The notes: generated by a model from the sequence alone, not told the origin. Shown: positions 35,842 through 48,928, counted from the first letter of the stretch. The stretch: 64,000 nucleotides of DNA from Dyella sp. BiH032 (GCF_031954525.1 NZ_CP134867.1:1054001-1118000); one strand, 5' to 3'. Numbers and translations are program-made.

Positions 35842-36759
35842 TCAGACCGGCTCCAGCCAGCCCCACTGGTCATTGGTCTTGCCGTTGAACAGGCCGAAGA
35901 ACAGCTCCTGCATCCGGCGCGTCACGCGACCGGCCTTGCCCGAGCCGATCTTCTTGCCGTCCACCGAGCGGATCGGCGTGATCTCGGCCGCCGTGCCGCA
36001 CATCAGCAGTTCGTCGGCCAGGTACAGGTATTCGCGCGGAATATCGCGCTCGACCACTTCGATGCCGTCCTCGCGCGCCAGCGTCATCAGCGTGTGACGC
36101 GTGATGCCGGTGAGGATCGAGGCGCTGGCCGGCGTGGTGTGCAGCACGCCATCGAACACCAGGAACAGGTTCTCGCCCGCGCCTTCGCTGAGCAGGCCCG
36201 TGTTGGCCAGCGCGATGCCTTCGCCGAAGCCCAGGCGGCGCGCCTCGCGCGCGATGAGCTGGCCGGAGAGGTAATTGCCGCCCGCCTTCGCGCCGGCCGG
36301 GATGGTGTTCGGCGCGAAGCGCTGCCAGCTCGACACGCAGGCATCGATGCCGCTTTCCAGCGCCTCCGGGCCGAGGTACGGACCCATCGGCCACGCCGCG
36401 ACCGCGACGTCGATCGGCGTTTCCGCCGACAGGCCGAAGCCGCCGAGGCCGCGATACGCCACGGGGCGCAGATAGGCGGCGCCCAGATCGTTCTTCTTGA
36501 TCACTTCGCGGCAGGCCGCGGCGATTTCGTCCTGCGAGTGGGGCAGGACCATGTCGTAGATCTTCGCGGACTGGTACAGGCGCTTGAGGTGGTCCGTCAG
36601 CCGGAAGATGGCGGCGCCGTCGGGCGTGGCATAGCTGCGGATACCCTCGAACACGGACGAGCCGTAGTGCAGCGCGTGCGACATCACATGCGTGGTCGCC
36701 TCGCGCCAGGGCTTGATCTGGCCGTTCTGCCAGATCCATTCGGGATACTGCTGAGCCAT
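35842..36759 (-). CDS. ilvE: branched-chain amino acid aminotransferase
   Basis: This fold-type IV PLP enzyme transaminates leucine, isoleucine and valine with 2-oxoglutarate. The 305 residues include the N-terminal WIWQNGQIKPW, HYGSSVFEGIRSY, PLP lysine Lys158 in AGAKAGGNYLSG, LLSEGAGENLF and MCGTAAEITPI with the phosphate-binding turn. It is the classic IlvE, not DAAT or ADCL, by the HYGSSVFEGIR block. It is a single gene, convergent to the NRPS operon. The gap to the right (87 bp) is unremarkable. Confidence 0.95.
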   Translation of the reverse strand: MAQQYPEWIWQNGQIKPWREATTHVMSHALHYGSSVFEGIRSYATPDGAAIFRLTDHLKRLYQSAKIYDMVLPHSQDEIAAACREVIKKNDLGAAYLRPVAYRGLGGFGLSAETPIDVAVAAWPMGPYLGPEALESGIDACVSSWQRFAPNTIPAGAKAGGNYLSGQLIAREARRLGFGEGIALANTGLLSEGAGENLFLVFDGVLHTTPASASILTGITRHTLMTLAREDGIEVVERDIPREYLYLADELLMCGTAAEITPIRSVDGKKIGSGKAGRVTRRMQELFFGLFNGKTNDQWGWLEPV

Positions 36760-36846
36760 GTCGGTCCTCCGGAAAAATGAGCGACATGATACCCGCTGGC
36801 GGGTGGGCTCATCTTTCAGGCGCCTTGCAGCGGTTCGAACGTCCGT

Positions 36847-37452
36847 TCAGTCCGCGCTGCGCAGCCACAGGCAGCCGGAACGTCGCACGATGGCGAAACG
36901 CGTCTCGCGCGGCGCGCCGCTGGCATCGTCGGAGGCGGTGTGCAGCACGAGCTGGTGCTCGGTGGTCGGTGGCGGGCGATCGGCATGTTCGGTGCCGGGA
37001 ATCGGCCAGGCATCGGGATCGGTGCCGGGCGCCGGGCGTTCGGCGGTTTCTTCGCCGAAATCCAGTAGCGGGCGCTGCATCAGGACGCCCAGCGCGCGGA
37101 TGTCCGAAACGGCCGCGCTGCGTCCGTAGCCGCCCCACAGCATCAGGCCGGCGAGGCGGTTGGGATCGCGCGCGGCGAATGCGTCGGCCACGCTCTGGCG
37201 CAGCTCCGCGACCGTGCCGGCGCACAGGATCGGCGGCGGCAGCGACGTTGCCGGCTGCTGCGAGCCCGGCACGCCGGGCTTCGGCGGGGCCTGCACCGGC
37301 GTGGCCTGGAGCGCGGCGCAAGGCTGGTCGGTGAAGAGCGGCGTGCCGTCCTGGCCGATGCAGCGATGCACCCCGGCCTGCGCGGCGGCAGGCGGCGGCA
37401 ACCAGAGGCAGAGGAACAGCAGGAGCGAGGAAGCGGGGAGCAGGAGACGCAT
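36847..37452 (-). CDS. exported DUF4124-like protein
   Basis: A 201-residue protein with a signal peptide (about 1-24, MRLLLPAS start, cut near AAAQA). A short DUF4124-like module follows (VHRCIGQDGTPLFTDQPC), which in many proteobacterial periplasmic proteins contains a conserved YxCxxxDGxxxxxxxPC pattern. A Pro-rich linker and a C-terminal domain of unknown function with three Cys complete it. It is 29 bp downstream of metF in the same direction and may share its transcript. Confidence 0.75.
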   Translation of the reverse strand: MRLLLPASSLLLFLCLWLPPPAAAQAGVHRCIGQDGTPLFTDQPCAALQATPVQAPPKPGVPGSQQPATSLPPPILCAGTVAELRQSVADAFAARDPNRLAGLMLWGGYGRSAAVSDIRALGVLMQRPLLDFGEETAERPAPGTDPDAWPIPGTEHADRPPPTTEHQLVLHTASDDASGAPRETRFAIVRRSGCLWLRSAD

Positions 37453-37481
37453 GCCGCGCAGAATACCGCGCGGGCCGGTGC

Positions 37482-38309
37482 TCAGACCGCCAGGCGGTCC
37501 AGCACGGCCGTCGTCGCCTTGGCGCGGTTCAGCGTGTAGAAGTGCAGCCCCGGTGCACCGCCGTCCAGCAGGCGCCGGCACAACTGGGCGACCACGTCGG
37601 CGGCAAGTTCGCGGATGGCTTCTGCGTCGTCGCCGTGCGCCTGCATGCGCTTGGCGATCCAGCGCGGGATCTCCGCGCCGCAGGCGTCGGAGAAGCGCTT
37701 GAGCTGGCTGAAGTTGGAGATCGGCATGATGCCCGGCACGACCGGCACCTCCACGCCTAGCCGGCGCACGTCGTCGACGAAGCGGAAATAGGCGTCCGCG
37801 TTGAAAAAGTACTGCGTGATCGCGCCATCGGCGCCGGCATCCACCTTGGCCTTGAAGTGGCGCAGGTCCGCCAGCGCGTCGTCTGCCTGGGGATGGGTTT
37901 CCGGATACGCGGCGACCTCGATGTGGAAGTGGTCCCCGCTGTGCCGGCGGATGAATTCGACCAGCTCGGCGGCGTAGCGGAAATCGCCCGGCGAGGCCAT
38001 GCCCGAGGGCAGGTCGCCGCGCAACGCGACCAGGCGGCGATAGCCGGCGGCGCGGTAGCCGTCGAGCAGCTCGGCGATCTCGGCGCGCGTGCCGCCCATG
38101 CAGGAAAGGTGCGGCGCGACGTCCAGGCCATGTTCGCGGTGCAGATGCGCGACCGTTTCGCCCGTGTAGCTGAGCGTGGAGCCGCCCGCACCGAAGGTCA
38201 CCGAGACGTAATCCGGCCCGCGCCCCTTGAGTGCCCGCGCGGCGCGGTCGAGCTGGTCGCGCTGTTCGTCGGTCTTGGGCGGGAAGAATTCGAAGCTGAT
38301 GGCCGGCAT
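37482..38309 (-). CDS. metF: 5,10-methylenetetrahydrofolate reductase
   Basis: MetF reduces 5,10-methylene-THF to 5-methyl-THF, the methyl donor for methionine synthesis. The 275-residue FAD barrel starts MPAISFEFFPPKTDEQ and shows VSVTFGAGGST, LRGDLPSG, AAYPETHP, ITQYFFNADAYFRF and PGIMPISNFSQLKRF, all standard. The frame extends upstream, but MPAIS matches family length. It follows ahcY in direction, but a terminator and a separate AT-rich inverted repeat lie between, so it has its own promoter. Confidence 0.96.
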   Translation of the reverse strand: MPAISFEFFPPKTDEQRDQLDRAARALKGRGPDYVSVTFGAGGSTLSYTGETVAHLHREHGLDVAPHLSCMGGTRAEIAELLDGYRAAGYRRLVALRGDLPSGMASPGDFRYAAELVEFIRRHSGDHFHIEVAAYPETHPQADDALADLRHFKAKVDAGADGAITQYFFNADAYFRFVDDVRRLGVEVPVVPGIMPISNFSQLKRFSDACGAEIPRWIAKRMQAHGDDAEAIRELAADVVAQLCRRLLDGGAPGLHFYTLNRAKATTAVLDRLAV

Positions 38310-38341
38310 CGTCGGGTCTCGGGTGGACGGTGCGGGCGAGT

Positions 38342-38373
38342 ATATATCTCTTGGTCGCGATGAAGCGATATAT
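38342..38373. promoter_or_regulatory. AT-rich inverted repeat upstream of metF, candidate operator
   Basis: ATATATC (38342-38348) and GATATAT (38367-38373) are perfect inverted arms 18 bp apart, 33 bp before the metF start. They stand out in GC-rich DNA. Methionine-cycle genes in proteobacteria can be controlled by SahR or MetJ through AT-rich palindromes, but I cannot match this box to either with confidence. Confidence 0.45.
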
Positions 38374-38467
38374 GGTCGGATTGCCGTCACCGCGTAGGGT
38401 GTGATCGTCACTGGGTCTAGCCGGCGCCGGAATGACGTCGTAGGCAGGGGCTAGGCAGGGGTCAGGC

Positions 38468-38502
38468 ACAAAAAAAGCGCGCGGTTCGCACCGCGCGCTT
38501 TT
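38468..38502 (-). terminator. terminator of ahcY
   Basis: A perfect 12-bp stem (AAAAGCGCGCGG, 38473-38484, with 38491-38502) around TTCGCA is followed on the minus strand by a run of seven T, 21 bp past the ahcY stop codon. Confidence 0.92.
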
Positions 38503-38522
38503 CGTTCCGCAGGACCCGCCGC

Positions 38523-39956
<1,434 letters not shown>

Positions 39957-40004
39957 GGGGTGTGGCTCCGGAAGTTTGTGCGGTGGGTACCGCATCGGTT
40001 GACC

Positions 40005-40105
40005 GGGCGCCGTTTTGCATGGAAAGACCGCCGAGCCTGGCCGTGGCCCTACATGGCATGCCTGGTGGCGGGCCATGCAGCCGCGGTCGCAGCGCCCCTC
40101 GACGG
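40005..40105 (-). promoter_or_regulatory. S-adenosylhomocysteine (SAH) riboswitch
   Basis: On the minus strand the ahcY leader carries the conserved SAH-riboswitch core: GAGGGGCGCTGCGACC, then CCAGGCTCGG, then AACGGCGCCC. P1 forms between CCGTCGAG (40105-40098) and CTCGGCGG (40035-40028), 8 bp with one G-U. The pseudoknot forms between GGGCGC (40097-40092) and GCGCCC (40010-40005). The class binds SAH and turns ahcY expression on when SAH accumulates. It ends 48 nt before the start codon. Confidence 0.92.
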
Positions 40106-40242
40106 GAGCCCGGAAGTATAGCCGCAGCCGTGTTCGGGATTCGTCACCGGGCCGGCCCGACCCGTGACGGATGGCCTAGGCCCGGATTCATCCGGGCGGC
40201 TAAGGTCCGCAAGTTTCTTCGTCCCTGAGGTCGCTTGCCTCC

Positions 40243-42720
40243 ATGAATACTTCGCTCCGGCGCCTGGTCCTCGCAGGTTTCCTCCTCGCCGCGCTGCCCC
40301 TGGCGGCGCAGGCCCGCACCCAGCCGGTGCCCGCTGCGGCAGCGACGGCCACCGCCGGCTACCGGTTGCCGCCCGCGCCCCTGCAGGCGCTGGTGGACGC
40401 GCCGCGGCCGCCGCAGCCGTCGCTCAGCCCGCATCGCGACCTGCTGGCGCTGATCCAGACGCCGTCGCTGCCCGGCATCGACGTCGTGGCCCAGCCCGAG
40501 CTGAAACTGGGTGGCCTGCGCATTCATCCGCGCACCTACGCGCAAAGCCGCTTCGCGTTCGGCTCGGACCTGTGGCTGCTCGACGTCGCCACCGGCAAGG
40601 AGCTGCGCCTGCAGGGGCTGCCGTCGCCGCTGTCCATCGCGACGACCAGCTGGTCGCCGGACCAGCGCCATCTCGCCTTCAACCAGGTCGACGCGCGCAG
40701 CGGGCGCAACGAGCTGTGGGTGGTGGACATCGCCGCCCGTGCCGCGCGCCGGCTCACCGAGCTGCCGCTCAACACGGTGGCAGGCCGCGGTTATCGCTGG
40801 ATGCCCGACGGCCAGCACCTGCTGGTGCAGCTGCGTCCCGACGCGCAGGGCGACGCGCCCGCCGCCGGCGGCATTCCGACCGGACCCAACGCGCAGGAAA
40901 CCCAGGCCGGCGCCGGCGTCAAAGCCATCCGCACCTACCAGGACCTGCTGCGCAACGAGGACGATGCGCGCCTGCTGGAACATTACCTGCGCACGCAGAC
41001 CGCGCTGGTCGGTCTCGACGGTGCCGTGCGGAAGCTGGGCGAGCCCGCGCTCACGACGTCGCTGGAGCCTTCGCCGGATGGCCGCTACCTGCTGCGCCAG
41101 CGGATCGAGCGGCCTTTCTCCTATCTCGTGCCGGTCGAGTATTTCCCCCGCCGCATCGAGGTGCTCGATCTGGAAGGCCGGCTGGTAAAGGAGATCGCCC
41201 GCCTCCCGCTGGTGGATGGGCTGCCCACGGGCAACGACGCGGTGCGTACCGGCGTGCGCGACGTCGACTGGCGCGCCGATGCGCCGGCGACCCTGGTGTG
41301 GGCCGAGGCGCAGGACGGCGGCGATCCCGCGCGTCCGGCCGAAGTGCGCGACCTGGTGCAGATGCAGGCGGCGCCTTTCGACCGCGCTCCCGCCACGCTG
41401 GCGAAGCTGGCCGGCCGCTACGCCGGGGCGTACTGGGGCAACGGCGAGCTGGCCCTGGTCGAGGAGTTCTGGTGGAAGACCCGCCACGTCAAGGAATGGC
41501 GCGTGGCGCCGGACCATCTGGAGCAGACCCCTGTCCTGTTGCGCGAAGGCTCGTCGGAGGACCGCTACAAGGACCCGGGCGTGCCGGCCACGGCGATCGA
41601 CGCGCAGGGCGAACAGCGCCTGCTGGTCGGTGCCGACGGGCACAGCATCTTCCGCCTGGGCAAGGGCGCCTCGCCGGAGGGCGACCGTCCCTTCATCGAC
41701 AAGGTCGACCTGGACAGCGGCCGGAGCGAGCGCCTGTTCCACTCCCGGGCGCCGTACTACGAGGCGCCGCAGGTATTGCTCGATGCCGAAGGCCGGCGCG
41801 CGCTGACGTCGCGCGAATCGCCGACGGAGCCGCCGAACTTCTACGTGCGCGAACTCGCCTCGACCGGATCGCCGCGCGCGCTCACGCGCTTTGCGCATCC
41901 CACGCCACAGCTCAAGGACGTGAAGAAGGAGCAGATCCGCTACAAGCGCAAGGATGGCGTCGAGCTCACCGCCACGCTTTATCTGCCGCCGCACTACGAT
42001 CCGAAAAAAGACGGCCCGCGCCCGATGCTGATGTGGGCCTATCCCGCCGAGTTCAAATCGGCCGATGCAGCGGGACAGGTCACCGATTCGCCGTACCGCT
42101 TCAACCGCATCGGCTATTGGGGACCGCAGGCGTTCCTCGCCATGGGCTACACGGTGCTGGAGAATTTCTCGGTGCCGATCGTGGGCGAGGGCGATAAGGA
42201 ACCCAACGATACGTACATCCCGCAGCTCGTCGCCAGCGCCGAGGCGGCGGTCGACGAAGTGGTGCGCCGCGGCGTGGCCGATCGGGAGCGCATTGCGGTG
42301 GGGGGACATTCGTACGGCGCCTTCATGACCGCCAACCTGCTCGCGCACACGCGCCTGTTCAAAGCGGGCATCGCGCGCAGCGGTGCCTACAACCGCACGC
42401 TCACACCGTTCGGTTTCCAGTCGGAAGAGCGCAACTACTGGCAAGCGCAGGACGTCTACAACGCGATGTCGCCGTTCAACTACGCGGACCACATCAAGGA
42501 CGCCTTGCTGCTGATCCACGGCGAACAGGACAACAATTCCGGCACCTTCCCGATCCAGAGCGAACGCCTCTACGCGGCCGTGAAAGGGCTGGGCGGCACC
42601 GCGCGCCTGGTCATGCTGCCGAACGAGGCGCACGCGTACCGCGCGCGCGAATCGATCATGCAGATGCTGGCCGAATCCAATGACTGGCTGGAGCGCTATC
42701 TGAAGCCGCCGTCGAAGTAG
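40243..42720 (+). CDS. S9 family prolyl-oligopeptidase-type peptidase, glutamyl endopeptidase-like
   Basis: The 825-residue protein has a signal peptide (about 1-24, to QARTQP), an N-terminal seven-bladed beta-propeller (about 60-580) and a C-terminal alpha/beta-hydrolase domain. The catalytic triad is readable: Ser690 in GGHSYGAF, Asp763 in HGEQDNNSG and His797 in NEAHAYRA. The GEQDNN-SGTFPIQSER block is characteristic of the S9 group that includes plant chloroplast glutamyl endopeptidase. It is a single gene, divergent from ahcY. Confidence 0.9.
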   Translation: MNTSLRRLVLAGFLLAALPLAAQARTQPVPAAAATATAGYRLPPAPLQALVDAPRPPQPSLSPHRDLLALIQTPSLPGIDVVAQPELKLGGLRIHPRTYAQSRFAFGSDLWLLDVATGKELRLQGLPSPLSIATTSWSPDQRHLAFNQVDARSGRNELWVVDIAARAARRLTELPLNTVAGRGYRWMPDGQHLLVQLRPDAQGDAPAAGGIPTGPNAQETQAGAGVKAIRTYQDLLRNEDDARLLEHYLRTQTALVGLDGAVRKLGEPALTTSLEPSPDGRYLLRQRIERPFSYLVPVEYFPRRIEVLDLEGRLVKEIARLPLVDGLPTGNDAVRTGVRDVDWRADAPATLVWAEAQDGGDPARPAEVRDLVQMQAAPFDRAPATLAKLAGRYAGAYWGNGELALVEEFWWKTRHVKEWRVAPDHLEQTPVLLREGSSEDRYKDPGVPATAIDAQGEQRLLVGADGHSIFRLGKGASPEGDRPFIDKVDLDSGRSERLFHSRAPYYEAPQVLLDAEGRRALTSRESPTEPPNFYVRELASTGSPRALTRFAHPTPQLKDVKKEQIRYKRKDGVELTATLYLPPHYDPKKDGPRPMLMWAYPAEFKSADAAGQVTDSPYRFNRIGYWGPQAFLAMGYTVLENFSVPIVGEGDKEPNDTYIPQLVASAEAAVDEVVRRGVADRERIAVGGHSYGAFMTANLLAHTRLFKAGIARSGAYNRTLTPFGFQSEERNYWQAQDVYNAMSPFNYADHIKDALLLIHGEQDNNSGTFPIQSERLYAAVKGLGGTARLVMLPNEAHAYRARESIMQMLAESNDWLERYLKPPSK

Positions 42721-42749
42721 GTTGGGGTAAGCCAAAGGCGCACCCCAAC
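42721..42749. repeat. hairpin repeat with AGCCAAAG-GCG loop
   Basis: GTTGGGGT (42721-42728) and ACCCCAAC (42742-42749) enclose AAGCCAAAGGCGC, directly at the S9 gene stop codon. A second hairpin with nearly the same loop is at 54739-54774. It probably protects or ends the mRNA. Confidence 0.6.
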
Positions 42750-42907
42750 GGGCGCTCCGTCCTCGGCCGCCACGCTCGAGTCCGTCCAGGGGTCACGCCA
42801 ACCCGTTGTTCGTTTCAGGCGCAACTTTCGCGAGCTCATGCGGCGGCGCACCAAAGCGCCGCCGTTCGGGTAGTCTTGGATGTCCAGAATCCGCAGACGT
42901 GGCTCCG

Positions 42908-45622
42908 ATGACCCAGCAGCAGCGCAGTCCCGAGTTCGCCCCGCACGATGCACCCTTGCGCGAGGACGTCCGAAGGCTGGGCACGCTGGTTGGCAACATG
43001 CTCGCGGAACAGGTCTCGCCGAAGTTTCTGGACGAGGTCGAGCGCGTGCGCACCGCAGCCATCGCGCGCCGGCAAGAGGGCGCTGCGCTGGCGCCACTGG
43101 CGGAGCTGCTGACCGGGGTGGACGTCGCCCACGCCGAAGCACTGGCCCGCGCTTTCGCCACGTATTTCCAGGCGGTCAACATCGCCGAGCGCGTGCATCG
43201 CATCCGGCGCCGCCGCGACTACCAGCGCGAGGATCGCGCGCCGCAACCCGAATCGCTGCTCGACGTGCTGGGCCGGCTGAAGGAAGAGGGCGTCGGCGCC
43301 GGCGAGCTGCTCGAATGGCTGGCGCGCCTGCGCGTGGAGCCGGTGTTCACCGCGCATCCCACCGAAGCGATGCGCCGTTCGCTGCTGGAGAAAGAGCAGG
43401 CCGTGGTGCGCGCGCTGATCGACAACTTCGATCCCAGCCGCACGCCGCAGGAGCGCAAGGAAGACGACGACCGCATCTTCATGGCCCTGTCCTCCGCGTG
43501 GCAGACCGCCGAGGCGTCGCCGGTGCGCCCCAGCGTGCAGGACGAACACCACCACGTCGGCTTCTATCTCGCCAATCCGATCTACCGCATCGTGCCGGCG
43601 TTGTATGAGTCGCTGGCGGACGCGCTGCAAGAGGTCTATGGCGTGGCAGTGGCTTTGCCGCGCCTGCTGTCCTTCGCCACCTGGGTGGGCGGTGACATGG
43701 ACGGCAACCCGAACGTGGGAGCGGACACCATCGCGACCAGTCTCGCCACCCAGCGCGCGCACGTGCTGGAGCATTACATTGCCGACATCGCCGGCCTGGC
43801 GCGCTTGCTCAGCCAGACCGAGGGACGCGTGGGAGTGGACGAACGCCTGGCGCGGCGGCTGGCCGACTACCGCGAGCGCTTTCCCGAAGCCGCGGCGCAG
43901 GTGCGCCCGCGCCACGCGGACATGCCGTACCGCAGCTTCCTCACCGTGGTGGAGGCGCGCCTGCAGGCCACTCACGACGACGATCATCCGGAGGCTTACG
44001 CGTCGCCGCAGGACCTGCTGGCCGACCTGCAGCTGATCGCCGACAGCCTGATCGATCATCGCGGCCTGCACGCCGGTGCCTATGCCGTGCAGCGCCTGAT
44101 CTGGCGCGTGCGCACCTTCGGTTTCCATCTCGCGCGCCTGGACGTGCGGCAGGATTCGCGCGTGCACGACGAAGCGCTGGCGGCGCTGCTCGGCCGGTCC
44201 GATTGGCCGGAGCGCGGCGACGAGGCACGCGCGGCCGATCTGCAGCCCTACGCCAGCGGCGAGCAATCCTTCGGGGACTGCGAGGACGAAGGCGCGCGCT
44301 CGCTCAAGGCGGTCTTCGCCACCTTGCGCTCGGCGCGCCAGCGCTATGGCACTGACGCGACCGGGCTCTACATCATCAGCATGGCCCGTTCCGCCGCCGA
44401 CGTGCTGGCGGTGCTGGCGCTGGCGCGGCACGGCGGTTTGGTGGCCGAATCCGGCGCCTGCGTGCCGCTCGACGTGGCGCCGCTGTTCGAGACCGTGGAC
44501 GACCTGGCGAACGCGCCGGCCACGCTGCGCGCGTTGTTCGGCGACCCGGTCTATCGCGCTCACCTGGAACAGCGTGGCGGACGGCAGTGGGTGATGCTGG
44601 GCTATTCGGACAGCGGCAAGGACGGCGGCACGCTGGCGTCGCGCTGGGGTCTGCAGCGCGCGCAGGTGGAGTTGCTGGAGGTGGCGAAGGCGGCCGGCGT
44701 GCGGCTGTCGTTCTTCCACGGCCGCGGCGGTTCCGCGAGCCGGGGCGGCGCGCGCATCGCGCCGGCGCTGATGTCTTCGCCGCGCGGCTCGGTGGCCGGC
44801 GTGCTGCGCGTGACCGAGCAGGGCGAGGTGATCCATCGCAAGTACGGGATCCGCGCGCTGGCCTTGCGCAATCTGGAACAGACCGTCGGCGCCGTGCTGC
44901 GCGCCAGCCTGCGCCCGCGCGAGCAGGAAGCGCGCGAAGCGGTGTGGCGCGAGCACATGGGCCGGCTGGCGACGGTCAGCCGGCAGACCTATCGCGCCTT
45001 CGTCGATCGCGACGGCTTCATCGACTATTTCCGCAGCGCCACGCCGATCGACGTGATCGAGCGCATGACGCTGGGCTCGCGTCCCTCGCGCCGGCGCAGC
45101 ATGCGCGGCGTGCAGGATCTGCGCGCGATTCCCTGGGTGTTCGCGTGGACCCAATGCCGTTCGATCATCACCGGCTGGTATGGGTTGGGCACTGCGCTGG
45201 AGCAGGGCGCGGAAACGTTTGGCGAGGCGGCTCTGGTCGAGATGGCGCGCGACTGGCCCTTCTTCGCCAACATGCTGGACGACGTAGAGATGGTGCTGGC
45301 CAAGAGCGACCTCGACATCGCCGAGACGTTTTCGCGGCTGTCCGGGGAACTGCATGAACCGTTCTTCGGGCTGATCCGCGCGGAGTACGAACGCGCCACC
45401 CGCTGGGTGCTGCGGCTGAAGGGCAACGACGAGTTGCTGCGCGACTCGCCGAGGCTGGCGGTGTCGATCCGTCTGCGCAACCCGTACATCGACCCGATGA
45501 GTCTGCTGCAGGTGGACCTGCTGCGGCGCTGGCGTGCAGGCGGCAGCGAGGACGACACTTTGCTGCGCGCGCTGGTGGCCTGCGTCAACGGCGTGTCGCA
45601 GGGGTTGCAGAACACCGGTTGA
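42908..45622 (+). CDS. ppc: phosphoenolpyruvate carboxylase
   Basis: PEPC makes oxaloacetate from phosphoenolpyruvate and bicarbonate to refill the TCA cycle. The 904-residue length is standard. Catalytic His150 is in VFTAHPTE, the conserved Lys571 in [10 protein letters not shown], and the hallmark Gly-rich loop [13 protein letters not shown] at about 602-614. The C-terminus ends in [11 protein letters not shown], the normal family end. The start [10 protein letters not shown] was chosen over longer in-frame options to fit family length. Confidence 0.97.
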   Translation: MTQQQRSPEFAPHDAPLREDVRRLGTLVGNMLAEQVSPKFLDEVERVRTAAIARRQEGAALAPLAELLTGVDVAHAEALARAFATYFQAVNIAERVHRIRRRRDYQREDRAPQPESLLDVLGRLKEEGVGAGELLEWLARLRVEPVFTAHPTEAMRRSLLEKEQAVVRALIDNFDPSRTPQERKEDDDRIFMALSSAWQTAEASPVRPSVQDEHHHVGFYLANPIYRIVPALYESLADALQEVYGVAVALPRLLSFATWVGGDMDGNPNVGADTIATSLATQRAHVLEHYIADIAGLARLLSQTEGRVGVDERLARRLADYRERFPEAAAQVRPRHADMPYRSFLTVVEARLQATHDDDHPEAYASPQDLLADLQLIADSLIDHRGLHAGAYAVQRLIWRVRTFGFHLARLDVRQDSRVHDEALAALLGRSDWPERGDEARAADLQPYASGEQSFGDCEDEGARSLKAVFATLRSARQRYGTDATGLYIISMARSAADVLAVLALARHGGLVAESGACVPLDVAPLFETVDDLANAPATLRALFGDPVYRAHLEQRGGRQWVMLGYSDSGKDGGTLASRWGLQRAQVELLEVAKAAGVRLSFFHGRGGSASRGGARIAPALMSSPRGSVAGVLRVTEQGEVIHRKYGIRALALRNLEQTVGAVLRASLRPREQEAREAVWREHMGRLATVSRQTYRAFVDRDGFIDYFRSATPIDVIERMTLGSRPSRRRSMRGVQDLRAIPWVFAWTQCRSIITGWYGLGTALEQGAETFGEAALVEMARDWPFFANMLDDVEMVLAKSDLDIAETFSRLSGELHEPFFGLIRAEYERATRWVLRLKGNDELLRDSPRLAVSIRLRNPYIDPMSLLQVDLLRRWRAGGSEDDTLLRALVACVNGVSQGLQNTG

Positions 45623-45697
45623 GCGGGGCGGTGGGCGCTTGCGCAAGTTCTTGCGTCGTCGCTAGGCTGGGCGCTTTTCCGCCGTGAGCCGCCTTCC

Positions 45698-46318
45698 ATG
45701 CACGATTCGCCTTCCCGTCCCCGCCTCGGCCCGCTGCCCTGGCTGATCTTCGGTTCCCGCTGGCTGCAGCTGCCGCTGTACCTCGGCCTGATCGTGGCGC
45801 AGTGCGTCTACGTGTTCCTGTTCGGCAAGGAACTGTGGCACCTGATCCACGAAGCGCCATCGCTGGGCGAGCAGGAAATCATGTTGATCGTGCTCGGCCT
45901 GATCGACGTGGTGATGATTTCCAATCTGCTGGTGATGGTGATCGTGGGCGGTTACGAGACCTTCGTGTCGCGCCTGCGGCTGGAGAACCATCCGGATCAG
46001 CCGGAATGGCTGTCGCACGTGAACGCCTCGGTGCTGAAGGTGAAGCTGGCGATGGCGATCATCGGCATCTCGTCGATCCATCTGCTCAAGACGTTCATCG
46101 CCGCCGGCTCGCTGGAGGGATTGCCGTTTTGTTCGACCGAGATGATGGCGAGCATCGCCGAGAACGTCAGCAGCGGCGGCAATGCGCTCAAGTGCGCGAG
46201 GCTCACGCCCGTCGGCGTGATGTGGCAGACCATCATCCACCTGGTCTTCATCGTCTCGGCGATCGGCATCGCCTGGACGGACCGCCTGATGCAGAACGGC
46301 AAGAAAGACGAGCACTGA
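45698..46318 (+). CDS. YqhA-family (TIGR00645) membrane protein
   Basis: A 206-residue integral membrane protein with four predicted TM helices. Its [17 protein letters not shown] opening, [26 protein letters not shown] and the [18 protein letters not shown] helix match the YqhA family of unknown function that is widespread in proteobacteria. It lies 76 bp after ppc in the same direction; no role is established. Confidence 0.88.
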   Translation: MHDSPSRPRLGPLPWLIFGSRWLQLPLYLGLIVAQCVYVFLFGKELWHLIHEAPSLGEQEIMLIVLGLIDVVMISNLLVMVIVGGYETFVSRLRLENHPDQPEWLSHVNASVLKVKLAMAIIGISSIHLLKTFIAAGSLEGLPFCSTEMMASIAENVSSGGNALKCARLTPVGVMWQTIIHLVFIVSAIGIAWTDRLMQNGKKDEH

Positions 46319-46327
46319 GTACGCTTT

Positions 46328-46360
46328 CCAGCCCCCTCTTCCCGCCGGGGAGAGGGCTGG
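46328..46360. repeat. REP-like palindrome
   Basis: CCAGCCC (46328-46334) pairs with GGGCTGG (46354-46360), and inside it CTCTTCCC-type bases pair with GGGGAGA across a GCC loop with a two-base bulge. GGTGAGGGCCCC follows. It lies just after the YqhA-type gene. Confidence 0.55.
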
Positions 46361-46496
46361 GGTGAGGGCCCCTACGGAGCGCTGATCGCCATGGCTCGAT
46401 GAAGATCGAAAGCCAGAGGTTCGCTCTAGCGCCGCCGTCGTGAGCGCCCACCCCTCATCCGGCTATGATCGAAGGGAATCCGCAGGGCACCGCCAT

Positions 46497-46516
46497 CTTC
46501 TCCCCGGAGGGAGAAG
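46497..46516. repeat. REP-like palindrome
   Basis: CTTCTCCC (46497-46504) pairs with GGGAGAAG (46509-46516) around CGGA; CACCCCTCATCCGG lies upstream at about 46449. The two palindromes of this 218-bp gap may form an inverted pair. The second also lies at the 3' end of uup. Confidence 0.55.
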
Positions 46517-46536
46517 AGTTCCGGTTTGGAGGGTTT

Positions 46537-48411
<1,875 letters not shown>

Positions 48412-48747
48412 CCGCGCATTGTAGCCGCCGCGCCGGCGCGGCGCTCCCGCGCGCCGGCTTCACCGCCTCGCGACGGTGCCCAGTGTTAGCTAGGCCGGTG
48501 CGCCGCGTCGGCGGCCGCCCGCAGCGAGGGCGGGCCGGCGGCGGTGTCACAGGCGGCGCGGGCGCTTGCGCTTCCGTCGACGCGATACCCGCCGTGAAGC
48601 TTCCGGCGAGGCGCGCTTTCCGGCTGGCCCTGCGATCGCAGTCCTGACCCCTGAGCGCGCCTTCGATACATCGCCATGACGCGGCCGGTCGTGCAAAGCA
48701 TGGCTGCGCGCCGCCGCCTTTCGCATCGTCTGACGAAGGAGGGCCCG
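48412..48747. other. non-coding stretch, no feature recognised
   Basis: Between the uup start and the mini-ORF I see no promoter, hairpin or gene that can be supported; the ORFs here lack ribosome sites and have shadow-like composition. Confidence 0.4.
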
Positions 48748-48816
48748 ATGAACGAAGGACAAGGCATGCCTCCCGGCCGCAATGGCGGAACGGGCGCGCC
48801 CCCGCCCGGGGATTAG
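48748..48816 (+). CDS. candidate 22-residue mini-ORF with strong ribosome site
   Basis: An ATG at 48748 is preceded at 5 bases by AAGGAGG, the strongest Shine-Dalgarno in this region. The frame encodes 22 residues rich in Gly and Pro (MNEGQGMPPGRNGGTGAPPP, then GD) and ends at TAG. It lies 112 bp before the GT4 gene. It could be a leader peptide or a real small protein; chance is not excluded. Confidence 0.4.
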   Translation: MNEGQGMPPGRNGGTGAPPPGD

Positions 48817-48928
48817 CCGTTGCCGTTGTCTACCCCGGCGCCGTTCAAGCCGGCGTCCCGTTCCTTTCCACCTGCCGGAGATGCCGTGGCGATCAGTGCC
48901 ACGGGTCGCCCATGGTTCGGAGGTATGC

